NCBI RefSeq assembly: GCF_900094575.1
Contig: NZ_FMAE01000001.1
Span: 1-64,000, forward strand
From: Bradyrhizobium yuanmingense
GTDB lineage: Bacteria; Pseudomonadota; Alphaproteobacteria; Rhizobiales; Xanthobacteraceae
Length of the DNA: 64,000 bases
Direction: 5' to 3'
Each line of letters opens with the position of its first letter. The first letter of the stretch is position 1. Shown in pieces: positions 16,100 through 25,805 of this stretch. The notes under the pieces are model-generated. The model was not told the origin of the DNA, ran no database searches, and worked only from the letters and a program-made list of their open reading frames with translations. A program made the position numbers and the translations under genes.

Positions 16100-16987
16100 T
16101 CAGGCCCTGGCGATCTCATGCCCCGCCATCAGTTCCAGCGCCCGCACCATGGCGGAGTGATCCCAGGCCTTGCCGCCATGTGCAGTGCAGGACGAGAACA
16201 ATTGCTGCGCCACCGCCGTGCTCGGCAGCGACAGGCCGAGTGCACGCGCACCTTCGAGCGCGAGATTGAGATCCTTCTGGTGCAGCTCGATGCGGAAGCC
16301 AGGATCGAAATTGCGCTTCACCATGCGCTCGCCATGCACCTCCAGAATTCGCGAGGACGCGAAGCCGCCCATCAGCGCCTTGCGCACCAGCGCGGGATTC
16401 GCACCGGCCTTGGATGCGAACAACAGGGCCTCGCTCACGGCTTCGATGGTGAGCGCGACGATGATCTGGTTGGCAACCTTTGTCGTCTGCCCGTCGCCGT
16501 TGGCGCCGACATGCGTGACGTTCTTGCCCATCTTGTCGAAGATTGGCTTCATGGTGCCAAAAGCCCGCTCGGGCCCGCCGACCATGATGGTGAGGCTCGC
16601 CGCCTTGGCGCCGACCTCCCCACCCGACACCGGCGCATCGAGATAATCGGCGCCGAGCGCCTCGATCTTTTTTGCAAACTCCTTCGTCGCCAGCGGCGAG
16701 ATCGAGCTCATGTCGACGACGATCTTGCCCTTGGAGATGCCGCTAGCGACACCCTCCTTGCCGAACAGCACGGCCTCCACATGCGGCGTATCCGGCACCA
16801 TGATGATGACCGCGTCCGCCTGCTCCGCGACCTCCCTGGCCGATGTACAGGCGATGCCGCCCGCGGACATCAGCTCCGGCGCGATCGGAGCAACGTCACG
16901 CAGAAGCACCCGATGGCCCGCAGCCAGCAGATGGCCGGCCATCGGCCGTCCCATGGTGCCAAGTCCGATGAAGCCGATGTTGGTCAT
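16100..16987 (-). CDS. glxR: 2-hydroxy-3-oxopropionate (tartronate semialdehyde) reductase
   Basis: A 295-residue beta-hydroxyacid dehydrogenase. MTNIGFIGLGTMGRPMAGHL is the NAD(P) motif, DAPVSGGEVGA the substrate-binding motif, and Lys170 in GQTTKVANQ is the catalytic lysine. It reduces tartronate semialdehyde to D-glycerate. Third gene in the order gcl-hyi-glxR on the minus strand, which fixes the specific call within a broad family. A 100-base gap separates it from hyi and carries a short CTCTCCCGCTAGCGGGAGAG palindrome. Confidence 0.94.
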   Translation of the reverse strand: MTNIGFIGLGTMGRPMAGHLLAAGHRVLLRDVAPIAPELMSAGGIACTSAREVAEQADAVIIMVPDTPHVEAVLFGKEGVASGISKGKIVVDMSSISPLATKEFAKKIEALGADYLDAPVSGGEVGAKAASLTIMVGGPERAFGTMKPIFDKMGKNVTHVGANGDGQTTKVANQIIVALTIEAVSEALLFASKAGANPALVRKALMGGFASSRILEVHGERMVKRNFDPGFRIELHQKDLNLALEGARALGLSLPSTAVAQQLFSSCTAHGGKAWDHSAMVRALELMAGHEIARA

Positions 16988-17087
16988 GTTTGATTTCTCA
17001 CAGTTGAAGTAGCAAAATTCATCCGCGCACTCGGTGCACCTCTCCCGCTAGCGGGAGAGGGAGCGCACCGCCGACGTGGCAATATTC

Positions 17088-17873
17088 TCAGGTCTCAAAC
17101 GTCTGTGCCGCATGCCACGACAGGCCCTCCAGCGTCGTGGTGCGCGGCTTGTATTCGCAGCCGATCCAGCCGCGATAGCCGATCGCGTCGAGGTGGCGGA
17201 ACAGGAAGGGATAGTTGATCTCGCCGGTGCCGGGCTCGTGACGGCCGGGATTGTCGGCAAGTTGGACGTGAGCAATCTGAGGCAGATATTCCTGCATGGT
17301 GCGGGCGAGATCGCCTTCCATGATCTGCATGTGGTAGATGTCGTACTGGATGAAGAGGTTGTTCGACCTCACCTCGGAGATCAGCTGCACCGCCTGCTCG
17401 GTGCCGTTGAGGAAGAAGCCGGGAATGTCGAGCGTGTTGATGGGCTCGACCAATAGCTTGATGTTCTCTCGCGCCAGCGACGAAGCTGCAAAACGCAGAT
17501 TCCCGACCAGCGTCTCCCGAAGCTCGTGCGGATCGGCGTCGACAGGGGCGATGCCGACGAGGCAGTTGAGCTGCTCGCAATCGAGCGCCCTGGCATAATC
17601 AATCGCGCGGAACACGCCGTCGCGGAATTCGGCGATGCGGTCGGGCAGGATCGCAATGCCGCGCTCGCCCCCCGCCCAGTTGCCGGCGGGGAGATTGTGC
17701 AGCACCTGCGTCAAGCCATGCGCCTCGAGCTGCTCGCGCAGCTGCGCCTTGTCGAAATCATAGGGGAAGAGATATTCGACCCCGGCAAAGCCCGCCGCCT
17801 TCGCCGCCGCAAAGCGGTCGAGGAACGGCATCTCGTTGAAGAGCATGGTGAGATTGGCGGCAAATTTCGGCAT
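17088..17873 (-). CDS. hyi: Hydroxypyruvate isomerase
   Basis: A 261-residue TIM-barrel protein of the xylose-isomerase-like family. MPKFAANLTMLFNEMPFLDR is the Hyi N-terminus. Metal-binding residues are visible in LLVEPINT, QYDIYHMQIMEGD, HVQLADNPGRHEPGTGE and IGCEYKP. It interconverts hydroxypyruvate and tartronate semialdehyde beside glyoxylate carboligase. The start is 13 bases after the gcl stop, indicating cotranscription. Confidence 0.95.
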   Translation of the reverse strand: MPKFAANLTMLFNEMPFLDRFAAAKAAGFAGVEYLFPYDFDKAQLREQLEAHGLTQVLHNLPAGNWAGGERGIAILPDRIAEFRDGVFRAIDYARALDCEQLNCLVGIAPVDADPHELRETLVGNLRFAASSLARENIKLLVEPINTLDIPGFFLNGTEQAVQLISEVRSNNLFIQYDIYHMQIMEGDLARTMQEYLPQIAHVQLADNPGRHEPGTGEINYPFLFRHLDAIGYRGWIGCEYKPRTTTLEGLSWHAAQTFET

Positions 17874-17886
17874 GGTGCTTCGTCCC

Positions 17887-19671
17887 CTATTCCGCCGGCT
17901 GCAGCACGCGCGTGGTCTCGACTTCGTCGAGCGGAAGGTCCAGCACCTCCTCGAACTCGACGATGTTGTCGATCTCCGTGCCCATCGCGATGTTGGTGAC
18001 CCGTTCGAGGATGAACTCGACCACCACAGGCACGCGGTGCTTGGCCATCAATTCGCGGGCGGTCGCAAACGCTGCCTGCGTGTCCTTCGGGTCGGTGACG
18101 CGGATGGCCTTGCAGCCGAGGCCTTCGGCGACCGCGACATGGTCGACGCCGTAGACGCCGATCTCGGGCGCGTTGATGTTCTCGAAGGAGAGCTGGACGT
18201 GATAGTCCATGTCGAAGCCGCGCTGGGCCTGTCGGATCAGGCCGAGATAGGAATTGTTCACGACGACGTGGATGTAGGGCAGATTGAACTGCGCGCCGAC
18301 CGCGAGCTCCTCGATCAGGAACTGGAAATCGTAGTCGCCGGAGAGCGCGACGATCTCGCGCTCCGGGCACGCCGCGCGCACGCCGAGCGCGGCCGGCAGC
18401 GTCCAGCCGAGCGGCCCCGCCTGCCCGGCATTGATCCAGTTGCGGGGCTTGTAGACGCCGAGGAACTGCGCGCCGGCGATCTGCGACAGGCCGATCACGG
18501 TGACATAGGTGGTGTCGCGGCCGAACGCCTTGTTCATTTCCTCGTAGACGCGCTGCGGCTTGATCGGGACGTTGTCGAAATGGCTCTTGCGCAGCATCGT
18601 CTTCTTGCGGTCGCGGCAGGCCGCAGGCCACGCCTGGCGCTCGCGGAGCCTGCCTGACCGCCGCCACTCCCTGGCGACGGCGACGAACAGTTCGAGCGCG
18701 GCCTTTGCGTCCGAGACGATGCCGAGATCGGGATTGAACACGCGCCCGATCTGCGTCGGCTCGATGTCCACGTGAACGAATTTGCGACCCTTGGTGTAGG
18801 TCTCGACCGAGCCGGTGTGGCGGTTGGCCCAGCGATTGCCGATGCCGAGCACGAAGTCGGACTCCAGCAGCGTGGCATTACCATAGCGGTGGCTGGTCTG
18901 GAGACCCACCATGCCGGCCATCAGCACGTGGTCATCGGGGATCGCGCCCCATCCCATCAGCGTCGGCACGACGGGTATGTTGGCGATTTCGGCGAACTCG
19001 ACCAGCAGGTCCGAGGCGTCGGCGTTGATGATGCCGCCGCCCGCGACGATCAGCGGCCGTTCGGCGGCGTTGAGCATCTCCAGCGCCTTCTCGACCTGCT
19101 TGCGCGTCGCGGCGGGCTTATAGACCGGCAGCGGCTCGTAGGTCTCGTCATCGAATTCGATCTCGGCGAGCTGTACGTCGAGGGGCATGTCGATCAGCAC
19201 CGGCCCCGGCCTGCCTGAGCGCATCACGTGAAAGGCTTGGCTGAACACACGCGGCACCAGCGCCGGCTCACGTACCGTCAGTGCCCACTTCGTGACAGGC
19301 TTTGCAATCGACTCGATGTCGACCGCCTGGAAATCCTCCTTGTAGAGCCGCGCGCGCGGCGCCTGCCCCGTAATGCAGAGGATCGGGATGGAATCGGCGA
19401 TCGCGGAGTAAAGACCGGTGATCATGTCGGTGCCAGCCGGCCCGGAGGTGCCGATACAGACCCCGATATTGCCGGCCTTGGCGCGTGTATAGCCTTCGGC
19501 CATGTGCGAAGCGCCCTCGACATGGCGCGCCAGGATGTGGCGGATCGAGCCGCGCTTCTTCAGCGCCGAGTAAAGCGGATTGATTGCAGCGCCGGGAACA
19601 CCGAAGGCCGTCGATATACCTTCCTTCTCCAGGATACGCACGGCCGCATCGACAGCTCGCATCTTCGCCAT
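17887..19671 (-). CDS. gcl: Glyoxylate carboligase
   Basis: A 594-residue TPP enzyme joining two glyoxylates to tartronate semialdehyde plus CO2. Diagnostic is Val51 ([14 protein letters not shown]) in place of the catalytic Glu of other TPP enzymes, exactly as in E. coli Gcl, and the long C-terminal segment [16 protein letters not shown]. The TPP/Mg motif is [20 protein letters not shown]...[12 protein letters not shown]. It heads the gcl-hyi-glxR operon, which feeds glyoxylate from purines, glycolate or oxalate into D-glycerate. The promoter should lie in the 152 bases before adenine deaminase. Confidence 0.97.
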   Translation of the reverse strand: MAKMRAVDAAVRILEKEGISTAFGVPGAAINPLYSALKKRGSIRHILARHVEGASHMAEGYTRAKAGNIGVCIGTSGPAGTDMITGLYSAIADSIPILCITGQAPRARLYKEDFQAVDIESIAKPVTKWALTVREPALVPRVFSQAFHVMRSGRPGPVLIDMPLDVQLAEIEFDDETYEPLPVYKPAATRKQVEKALEMLNAAERPLIVAGGGIINADASDLLVEFAEIANIPVVPTLMGWGAIPDDHVLMAGMVGLQTSHRYGNATLLESDFVLGIGNRWANRHTGSVETYTKGRKFVHVDIEPTQIGRVFNPDLGIVSDAKAALELFVAVAREWRRSGRLRERQAWPAACRDRKKTMLRKSHFDNVPIKPQRVYEEMNKAFGRDTTYVTVIGLSQIAGAQFLGVYKPRNWINAGQAGPLGWTLPAALGVRAACPEREIVALSGDYDFQFLIEELAVGAQFNLPYIHVVVNNSYLGLIRQAQRGFDMDYHVQLSFENINAPEIGVYGVDHVAVAEGLGCKAIRVTDPKDTQAAFATARELMAKHRVPVVVEFILERVTNIAMGTEIDNIVEFEEVLDLPLDEVETTRVLQPAE

Positions 19672-19751
19672 ATCGGACCTCGCTCAAATTGCGTCAGCGA
19701 GCGAGATCATCAGATACGCAGAAGCCGATCTCAACGAGACCGATTTTATTT

Positions 19752-19784
19752 TCCACGATGCGGCAACCACGAGAAAATCGTGGA
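19752..19784. promoter_or_regulatory. Inverted repeat upstream of gcl, possible operator
   Basis: TCCACGAT (19752-19759) and ATCGTGGA (19777-19784) form an 8-base perfect inverted repeat with a 17-base spacer, 81 bases or more upstream of the gcl start and downstream of ade. It could be a regulator site or a weak hairpin ending ade transcription. No T-run follows in either direction. Confidence 0.35.
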
Positions 19785-19823
19785 CGTGTCAATCGGTTAG
19801 ATCAACAGATGCGTGAAAGCAGC

Positions 19824-21626
19824 TCACTCGAACAGCGGCACCAGCTGCATCTGCGGCACCAGCACGAGTCCCTTATCGGTGATGCGAATTTCCGGAATGA
19901 CCGATAGCGGAATCAAATTGAAGCCCATGTACGGGATGGTGCAGCCGGCCTCGGCCCATTCCTTCTTCAGCACCTTCACCTCTTCCGCCACTTCGGTGAC
20001 ACGCTTGTCGGACAGGAGTCCTGCGATCGGCAGCGGAACCAGCGCCCTCACCTCGCCGTCGGCGACGACGCAGACGCCGCCCTGCCGCTCCTTGATGGCG
20101 GCGATGGCGACCTGCATGTCGCCCTCGTTGGTGCCAGCGACGATGAGATTGTGGCTGTCGTGTCCGACGCTGGAGGCGACCGCGCCGCGCTTCAGGCCGA
20201 AATCCTTCAGGAGCCCATGGGCAACGTTCCCGGCGGATTTGCCATGACGCTCGACCACGGCGACGAAGCAGAGGCCATAGCGCGCGAACAGCGACGGCCA
20301 GTCTTTTGCGGGTTCGATCGCGACCTTCTCGTGGATCAGCGTGATGCCAGGCAGCGCGGTCTTGATGGCGTTGACGGCGCAGGCCTTGGCCGGCAATTCG
20401 GGCGTCAGCTTCATCGTCTGCGGCAGCTTGACGGTCGCATAGGCTCCCTTGGGATATTGGTAGCGATGCGACAGCGCCTGATCGAGACGCGGGGTGATCT
20501 TGCCGTGCTCGACCACGAGCTCGCCACCATACCAGGTGCATTGTGGCTCGAGCTGATCGTCCATCAGCACGAGATCGGCGCGGCGGCCGCCGCCAAGCCC
20601 GCCGATATCGCCTTCCATCCCGAAGCGGGTCGCGCCATGCAGAGAGCCCATTGACCAGGCCTGCTCGGGCGACATCCCCGCCTTCACGGCTTCCCGCACG
20701 ACCCAGTCGAGACCGAACAGCAGGAGATCATCGGCGTCACGATCGTCCGTGCACACGGCGGTGCGTTTGTGCGAGGCCCCGAGCTCGGTGATTGTTCGGA
20801 TCGCTTGCGGCAGCGAGTGCCAGGGCGTGGTCGGCGGTCCCCCGCGCAAAAACACCCAGACGCCGGCATCGAGCAGGTCATCGGCGATGTCGCGGTCGAT
20901 CGCCTCATGGGTGTCGGTGACGCCGGATGCCGCATAGGCCGCAACGAATTCGCGGCCGTAGACATGCCCGGAAACGGGACGCCCCCGCTTCAAGGCTGCG
21001 GAGAGGATGGCATGGCTGCGCTCGTCGCCCATCGTGACAGGCACGAAATCCATCTTCTCGCCAAGCGCCACCGCTTCGGGCCAGCGATCGAACAGACCGG
21101 CGATCTTGTCCGGCGTGAGGTCGCCGCCCGCCGTCTCCAGTTCAGCCGAGGTCGCGGGAACCGTGCTCGGCACGGTCAAGAAGATCGACAGCGGCGCCTC
21201 GCGCGCATCTTCCAGCATCGCCTCCACACCGGCGACGTCCATGACGTTGCCGATCTCGTGGCTGTCGCAGAAGATCGTGGTGGTGCCGTTCAGCAACGCA
21301 GCCTCGGCATAGGCGCAGGCCGTCACCATCGAGGATTCGATGTGGATGTGCGGATCGACGAGGCCGGGCGCGATGATGCCACCGGCGGCGTCATACAGCG
21401 GAACATCGCTCCAGGCTTTCTTGGCTGTGCCTGCCGGTTTCACCGCCGCGATGCGGCCGCCTGTGATCCAGACTTCCCGCCCCTGATGAATGCGCTCCGA
21501 ATAGGTCGAGAGCACACGCGCCCCCGTGACGACGAGATCCGGCGCGACGCGGGCCGACGCAACATCGGCCAAGCGCCGCGTCATGCTGTGCAGGGGAGCA
21601 ACGGTGAAGCGGGTGAGTTTGGTCAT
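19824..21626 (-). CDS. ade: Adenine deaminase
   Basis: A 600-residue amidohydrolase converting adenine to hypoxanthine and ammonia. Metal ligands lie in [30 protein letters not shown] and [12 protein letters not shown]; the C-terminal adenine-deaminase domain includes [20 protein letters not shown]. Length compares with 588 residues in E. coli. ATG 21626 (MTKLTRFTV) is preferred; an upstream in-frame start reads through an unlikely Arg/Cys-rich leader. Lies between the first TTT transporter and gcl, on the same strand as both; hypoxanthine degradation ends in glyoxylate, the Gcl substrate. Confidence 0.93.
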   Translation of the reverse strand: MTKLTRFTVAPLHSMTRRLADVASARVAPDLVVTGARVLSTYSERIHQGREVWITGGRIAAVKPAGTAKKAWSDVPLYDAAGGIIAPGLVDPHIHIESSMVTACAYAEAALLNGTTTIFCDSHEIGNVMDVAGVEAMLEDAREAPLSIFLTVPSTVPATSAELETAGGDLTPDKIAGLFDRWPEAVALGEKMDFVPVTMGDERSHAILSAALKRGRPVSGHVYGREFVAAYAASGVTDTHEAIDRDIADDLLDAGVWVFLRGGPPTTPWHSLPQAIRTITELGASHKRTAVCTDDRDADDLLLFGLDWVVREAVKAGMSPEQAWSMGSLHGATRFGMEGDIGGLGGGRRADLVLMDDQLEPQCTWYGGELVVEHGKITPRLDQALSHRYQYPKGAYATVKLPQTMKLTPELPAKACAVNAIKTALPGITLIHEKVAIEPAKDWPSLFARYGLCFVAVVERHGKSAGNVAHGLLKDFGLKRGAVASSVGHDSHNLIVAGTNEGDMQVAIAAIKERQGGVCVVADGEVRALVPLPIAGLLSDKRVTEVAEEVKVLKKEWAEAGCTIPYMGFNLIPLSVIPEIRITDKGLVLVPQMQLVPLFE

Positions 21627-21746
21627 CGGGGCTCTCACGGATATTGGACAGCCCAGCGATGGTTGCCCCCGACGGCGGCAGGGGCAACTCAAATAAAACG
21701 GCACCTTTGCTTACGCATTGGGCAAACTGGCCGTTGATGAGTTCCG

Positions 21747-23249
21747 CTAGTCCTCATTCGCCTTGAACCGCCCGAGCCCCTTCAAGACGAAGGGTGCCAC
21801 CAGCGCGATCAGCGCGACGCCGAGGAGCGTCGCCGAGATCGGGCTCTGCAGCAGCGTCATGGGATCGCCGAGGCTGATCGCGAGCGCGCGGCGCAGCTGG
21901 CTTTCGGCAATCGGGCCCAGGATCAGGCCGACCACGACCGGCGCGATCGGGAAATCGAACCGGCGCATCAGGAAGCCGAGCACGCCGAAACCGGCGAGCA
22001 TCGACAATTCCACCACCGACGGCTTTGCCGCGATGGTGCCCATGGTCGCGAACACCAGGATGCCGGCATAGAGCCAGGGCTGCGGGATCGCGAGCAGCCG
22101 CACCCACAGGCCGACCAGCGGCAGATTGAGCACCAATAGCATCATGTTGGCGATGAACAGGCTGGCGATCAGGCCCCACACGAGGTCGGGCCGCTCGGCG
22201 AACAGCAGCGGGCCCGGATTGAGACCATATTGCTGGAAGCCCGCCAGCATCATCGCGGCGGTCGCCGAAGTCGGCAGGCCCAGCGTCAAGAGCGGCACCA
22301 GCGTGCCTGCGGCGGAGGCGTTGTTGGCGGCTTCGGGCCCGGCGACCCCTTCGATCGCGCCCTTGCCGAACTCTTCGGGGTGCTTCGTCAGCCGCTTCTC
22401 AGTCGAATAGGACAGGAAGGTCGGGATCTCCGCACCGCCGGCCGGCAGCGCACCGATCGGAAAGCCGAACATGGTGCCGCGCAGCCAGGGCTTCCAAGAC
22501 CGCTTCCAGTCCTCCTTGGTCATCCACAGCGAGCCGCGCACCGGCTCCAGCTTCTCCTCGGTGTGGTGGCGGCGCGATGCGACGTAGAGTGCCTCGCCCA
22601 CCGCGAACAGGCCGACCGCGAGCGTTGTGACTTCAACGCCGTCGAGCAATTCAGGAACGCCGAACGCAAGCCGCGCCTGACCGGTCAACTTGTCGATGCC
22701 GACGAGACCGAGCGTCAGACCGATGAACAGGCTGGTCAGGCCGCGGATTGGGGAATCGCCGAAGGTCGCCGACACCGTGACGAAGGCAACGCACATCAGC
22801 GCGAAATAATCCTCCGGACCGAAGCGCACGGCGACATCGACCAGCCATGGCGCAAGGAAAGCCAAGCCAATGGTGGCGATGGTGCCGGCGACGAAGGAAC
22901 CGATTGCGGAGGTCGCAAGCGCCGGCCCGCCGCGGCCGGCCTTGGCCATCTTGTTGCCTTCGAGCGCGGTCGCCATCGAGGCGCTTTCACCCGGCGTGTT
23001 GATGAGGATCGCTGTGGTCGATCCGCCGTACATGCCGCCATAATAGATGCCGGCGAACATGATCAGCGAACCGCCGGGGTCGAGCTTGTAGGTCACTGGC
23101 AGCAGCAGCGCGACCGTCAATGCCGGGCCGATGCCGGGCAGAACGCCCACGGCCGTGCCGAGGAACACGCCGATCAGCGCGTAAAGCAGGTTCATCGGCT
23201 GGACGGCGACCGCCATGCCGTGAGCCAGCGCGGCAAAGGTATCCATCAC
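21747..23249 (-). CDS. Tripartite tricarboxylate transporter large permease (TctA family), copy 1
   Basis: A 500-residue permease with about 11-12 membrane segments. [21 protein letters not shown] and [24 protein letters not shown] are the TctA signatures, with [21 protein letters not shown] and a second [20 protein letters not shown] block. It forms the ion-coupled membrane channel with TctB and a periplasmic receptor. Start overlaps the TctB stop by four bases. The solute is unknown; the nearby purine/glyoxylate genes and IclR regulator are the only hints. Confidence 0.95.
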   Translation of the reverse strand: MMDTFAALAHGMAVAVQPMNLLYALIGVFLGTAVGVLPGIGPALTVALLLPVTYKLDPGGSLIMFAGIYYGGMYGGSTTAILINTPGESASMATALEGNKMAKAGRGGPALATSAIGSFVAGTIATIGLAFLAPWLVDVAVRFGPEDYFALMCVAFVTVSATFGDSPIRGLTSLFIGLTLGLVGIDKLTGQARLAFGVPELLDGVEVTTLAVGLFAVGEALYVASRRHHTEEKLEPVRGSLWMTKEDWKRSWKPWLRGTMFGFPIGALPAGGAEIPTFLSYSTEKRLTKHPEEFGKGAIEGVAGPEAANNASAAGTLVPLLTLGLPTSATAAMMLAGFQQYGLNPGPLLFAERPDLVWGLIASLFIANMMLLVLNLPLVGLWVRLLAIPQPWLYAGILVFATMGTIAAKPSVVELSMLAGFGVLGFLMRRFDFPIAPVVVGLILGPIAESQLRRALAISLGDPMTLLQSPISATLLGVALIALVAPFVLKGLGRFKANED

Positions 23250-23731
23250 AGCAGTCGCTCCAGCGGGCCGGCAGGCAGGCTCAGCGTCAACAACCGGTCG
23301 AACGCGAGATAGATGAGGGTCGACATCACGAGAGCGATGATGGCGTCGATGAGGATGGCACGGCGTCCGAAGGCCGCCGAGGTCGTCACGAACAGGGCTG
23401 AGGTCGCTAGGATGAAGCCGCCGCCAAAGCCGATGATGGCGATCAGCAGCGCCAGACCGACGAGGATCAGAACCACAGGCACGGGATCGGCGCTTTCGCG
23501 TGCCGGCAGATTGCCGCGCAGTGCATCGACGAAATTGACGATCGCAAGCAGCGCAAGGCCGCAGGCGACCACGACCGGCATCGCCTCCGGCCCCATCCCG
23601 TACATCGCGGCGGATTGCAGGCCGCGCGCGTCCCAGACCAGCACGACCGCGAGCACCGCAAGCGATGCCGCGATGACGAGACCGGCGCGGTCGACGCGCC
23701 GCGGCGGCTGGACGGGATCGCCCGAGGTCAT
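23246..23731 (-). CDS. Tripartite tricarboxylate transporter small permease (TctB family), copy 1
   Basis: A 161-residue protein with four hydrophobic segments. [31 protein letters not shown] is the typical TctB first loop and helix, and [21 protein letters not shown] the conserved C-terminus. Both its start and stop overlap neighbours by four bases (ATGA), so the three transport genes are translationally coupled in the order receptor-TctB-TctA. Confidence 0.92.
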   Translation of the reverse strand: MTSGDPVQPPRRVDRAGLVIAASLAVLAVVLVWDARGLQSAAMYGMGPEAMPVVVACGLALLAIVNFVDALRGNLPARESADPVPVVLILVGLALLIAIIGFGGGFILATSALFVTTSAAFGRRAILIDAIIALVMSTLIYLAFDRLLTLSLPAGPLERLL

Positions 23732-24696
23732 GACTTGACCAGGCCGACCGATTTCAGCACGTCGGTGACACGGGCCGTTTCCTTCTTCAGGAAGTCGGCA
23801 AAAGCATCGCCGCCGAGATAGGCATCCTCCCAGCCTTTTTGCTTGAGGATCTCTTTCCAGGCGTCAGACTTCACCATCTTCTCGACCGCATCGCTCAAGG
23901 TCTTGCGCTGCTCCGGCGTGATGCCGGGAGGCGCGACCACCGAACGCCAATTGGCGATCACGAGGTCGATGCCCTGCTCCTTGAACGTGGGGATGTCGCT
24001 GCCCGCGATGCGCTTCTCCGAGGTCACGCCGATCGCGCGCAGCTTGCCGGACTTGATCTGCCCTTCATATTCGCTGAGCCCCGAAATGCCCGCGGTGACC
24101 TTGCCGCCGAGGATCGCCGCCAGCGACTCGCCGCCGCCGGAGAACGGGATGTAATTGATCTTCTTGGCGTCGGCACCGACGGCGCCGGCGAACAAGGCCG
24201 CCATCACATGGTCGACGCCGCCGGCCGAACCGCCGGCAAAGGTGACCTTCGCGATATCGGCCTTCACCGCGGCGGCCAGATCCTGCGCAGTCTTGATCGG
24301 CGAGTTCGCGGGAACCACGATCACCTGGATTTCCTCGGTGAGGCGCGCGATCGGCGTCACCTGCTCCAGCGTCACCGGCGACTTGTTCATGGCGAGCGCG
24401 CCGACCATGACGAAGCCGTTGACCATCATCTGGTTGCCGTCGCCCTTGGCGCCGTTGACGAACTGGGCGATGCCGACGCTGCCACCTGCACCGGGAACAT
24501 TGGTGACCTGCACGCTGCGGGCGACGCCCGCAGCCACCAGCGCCTGCTGCATCGAGCGCGCGGTCTGGTCCCAGCCTCCGCCCGGAGCCGCCGGCGCCAT
24601 CAGCTTGAGCTCGAGCTGCTGGGCAAAGCCCGGATTGGCTGCCGCAAGAGTCAACGCGACGGCTGCGCCGACAAGGCGCACGGGAAATCGGAACAT
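23728..24696 (-). CDS. TTT periplasmic substrate-binding protein (TctC/Bug family), copy 1
   Basis: A 322-residue secreted receptor. [20 protein letters not shown] with cleavage after GFA is a Sec signal peptide, so ATG 24696 is the start. [22 protein letters not shown] and [14 protein letters not shown] are the ligand-pocket loops shared by Bug proteins, and [21 protein letters not shown] is the second ligand-facing motif. It delivers a carboxylate-type solute to TctAB. An inverted repeat in the 105 bases before it may bind the adjacent IclR protein. Confidence 0.93.
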   Translation of the reverse strand: MFRFPVRLVGAAVALTLAAANPGFAQQLELKLMAPAAPGGGWDQTARSMQQALVAAGVARSVQVTNVPGAGGSVGIAQFVNGAKGDGNQMMVNGFVMVGALAMNKSPVTLEQVTPIARLTEEIQVIVVPANSPIKTAQDLAAAVKADIAKVTFAGGSAGGVDHVMAALFAGAVGADAKKINYIPFSGGGESLAAILGGKVTAGISGLSEYEGQIKSGKLRAIGVTSEKRIAGSDIPTFKEQGIDLVIANWRSVVAPPGITPEQRKTLSDAVEKMVKSDAWKEILKQKGWEDAYLGGDAFADFLKKETARVTDVLKSVGLVKS

Positions 24697-24740
24697 GTGG
24701 GCATCTCCAGGCTCATGCGGACGTTTGCCGCATTGTGTCG

Positions 24741-24761
24741 TTTGGTCGCATATCAACCAAA
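24741..24761. promoter_or_regulatory. Candidate IclR operator before the first TTT operon
   Basis: TTTGGT (24741-24746) and ACCAAA (24756-24761) form an inverted repeat with a 9-base spacer, 45 bases upstream of the receptor gene start and 41 bases downstream of the iclR-like stop. The position suits a regulator-controlled promoter for tctC-tctB-tctA. Confidence 0.5.
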
Positions 24762-24801
24762 ACGCCCGATGCTGTCCAGTGACATGCCTCAGCGTTTTTG
24801 G

Positions 24802-25644
24802 TCAGCGGGGCGCCGGGATCACCCCGCCGAGCGCGGCAGTCAGTTCCGCCGCGACGTCCCGGACGATCTGGCCGATCTCCGGCAACCGTTCGTCGGTGAC
24901 GCGGCTCGTCAGGCCGGAAACAGAGATCGCCGCAAGCGGTTCGGCCAGCGCGTTGTATACCACCGCCGCGACGCAGCGCAGGCCGATCTGCGCCTCCTCA
25001 TCGTCGACGGCAAAGCCCTGTTTGCGGATTTTCTCGAGCTCCCTGAACAGGTCGCTCGGCCGCACGATCGACTTCTCGGTCAGGCGGGGCATGCCGTGAT
25101 GGCGGATGACGGCGCCGACGTCCTCGTCTGAATAGGTTGCGAGCACCGCCTTGCCGACGCCGGAGGTCACCATGGGGACGCGGCCACCGACCTTGGTCAG
25201 CGAGCGCATGATCTCGCGGCTTTCCATGCGGGTCAGCACGATGATGAATTCATCGTCGACCACGGCGAGATTGGCCGTCTCGCGGGTGAGATCGCGCAGC
25301 TTGCGCAAATATGGAATCGCCTGTGCGGAGAAATTGCGTCGCCGCGCAAAGCTGGCGCCGACCGTGAAGCTGCGCACGCCGACGTGCCATTTGGATTCGC
25401 CACGGTCGAACTGCACGAAACGGCGGCTTTCGAGCGTTGCGAGCAGCCGGTGCACGGTGGACGCCGACAGGCCGGTGCGGATCGCGAGATCGCTCAGACG
25501 ATAGCCTTCGTCGTCCTCGGCCAGCGTCTCGATGATCGACAGCGCGCGGTCGACCGATTGCACGCCACCGTCGCGGCTCTCGTGATCGGCCTCCGAGGCC
25601 GATTTGGGCTCGAGCGATTTGCGCCGGATCACGTTCTTGCTCAT
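24802..25644 (-). CDS. IclR-family transcriptional regulator
   Basis: A 280-residue regulator. The winged HTH is in SVDRALSIIETLAEDDEGYRLSDLA, with recognition helix GLSASTVHRLLATLESRRF; the effector domain carries the GKAVLATYSDEDV and RKQGFAVDDEEAQIGLRCVAA signatures. ATG 25644 is chosen because the HTH follows a short charged tail and the upstream sequence is an intergenic palindrome. It is transcribed toward the TTT transport genes 105 bases downstream, whose solute is probably its effector. Confidence 0.93.
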   Translation of the reverse strand: MSKNVIRRKSLEPKSASEADHESRDGGVQSVDRALSIIETLAEDDEGYRLSDLAIRTGLSASTVHRLLATLESRRFVQFDRGESKWHVGVRSFTVGASFARRRNFSAQAIPYLRKLRDLTRETANLAVVDDEFIIVLTRMESREIMRSLTKVGGRVPMVTSGVGKAVLATYSDEDVGAVIRHHGMPRLTEKSIVRPSDLFRELEKIRKQGFAVDDEEAQIGLRCVAAVVYNALAEPLAAISVSGLTSRVTDERLPEIGQIVRDVAAELTAALGGVIPAPR

Positions 25645-25660
25645 CGCGACCTGACCGTTC

Positions 25661-25795
25661 TCCCTCGCCCCGCTCGCGGGGAGAGGGTCGGGGTGAGGGG
25701 AGTCTCCGCAAAGACGGTGAGAGATGGATTCGTGGAGAGTCCCCTCACCCGAATTGCTTTGCAATTCGGCCTCTCCCCGCAAGCGGGGAGAGGTG
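25661..25795. repeat. Dispersed intergenic palindrome, family B
   Basis: CCCTCGCCCCGCTCGCGGGGAGAGGG and GGTGAGGGGAGT on the left mirror AGTCCCCTCACCCGAATT and CCTCTCCCCGCAAGCGGGGAGAGG on the right (given in short blocks), making a 135-base structure with internal hairpins. A stub of the same kind (CTCTCCCGCTAGCGGGAGAG) lies at about 17041-17060. It separates the acyl-CoA synthetase gene from iclR and may act as an mRNA end. Confidence 0.85.
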
Positions 25796-25805
25796 AAGTC
25801 GCAGC

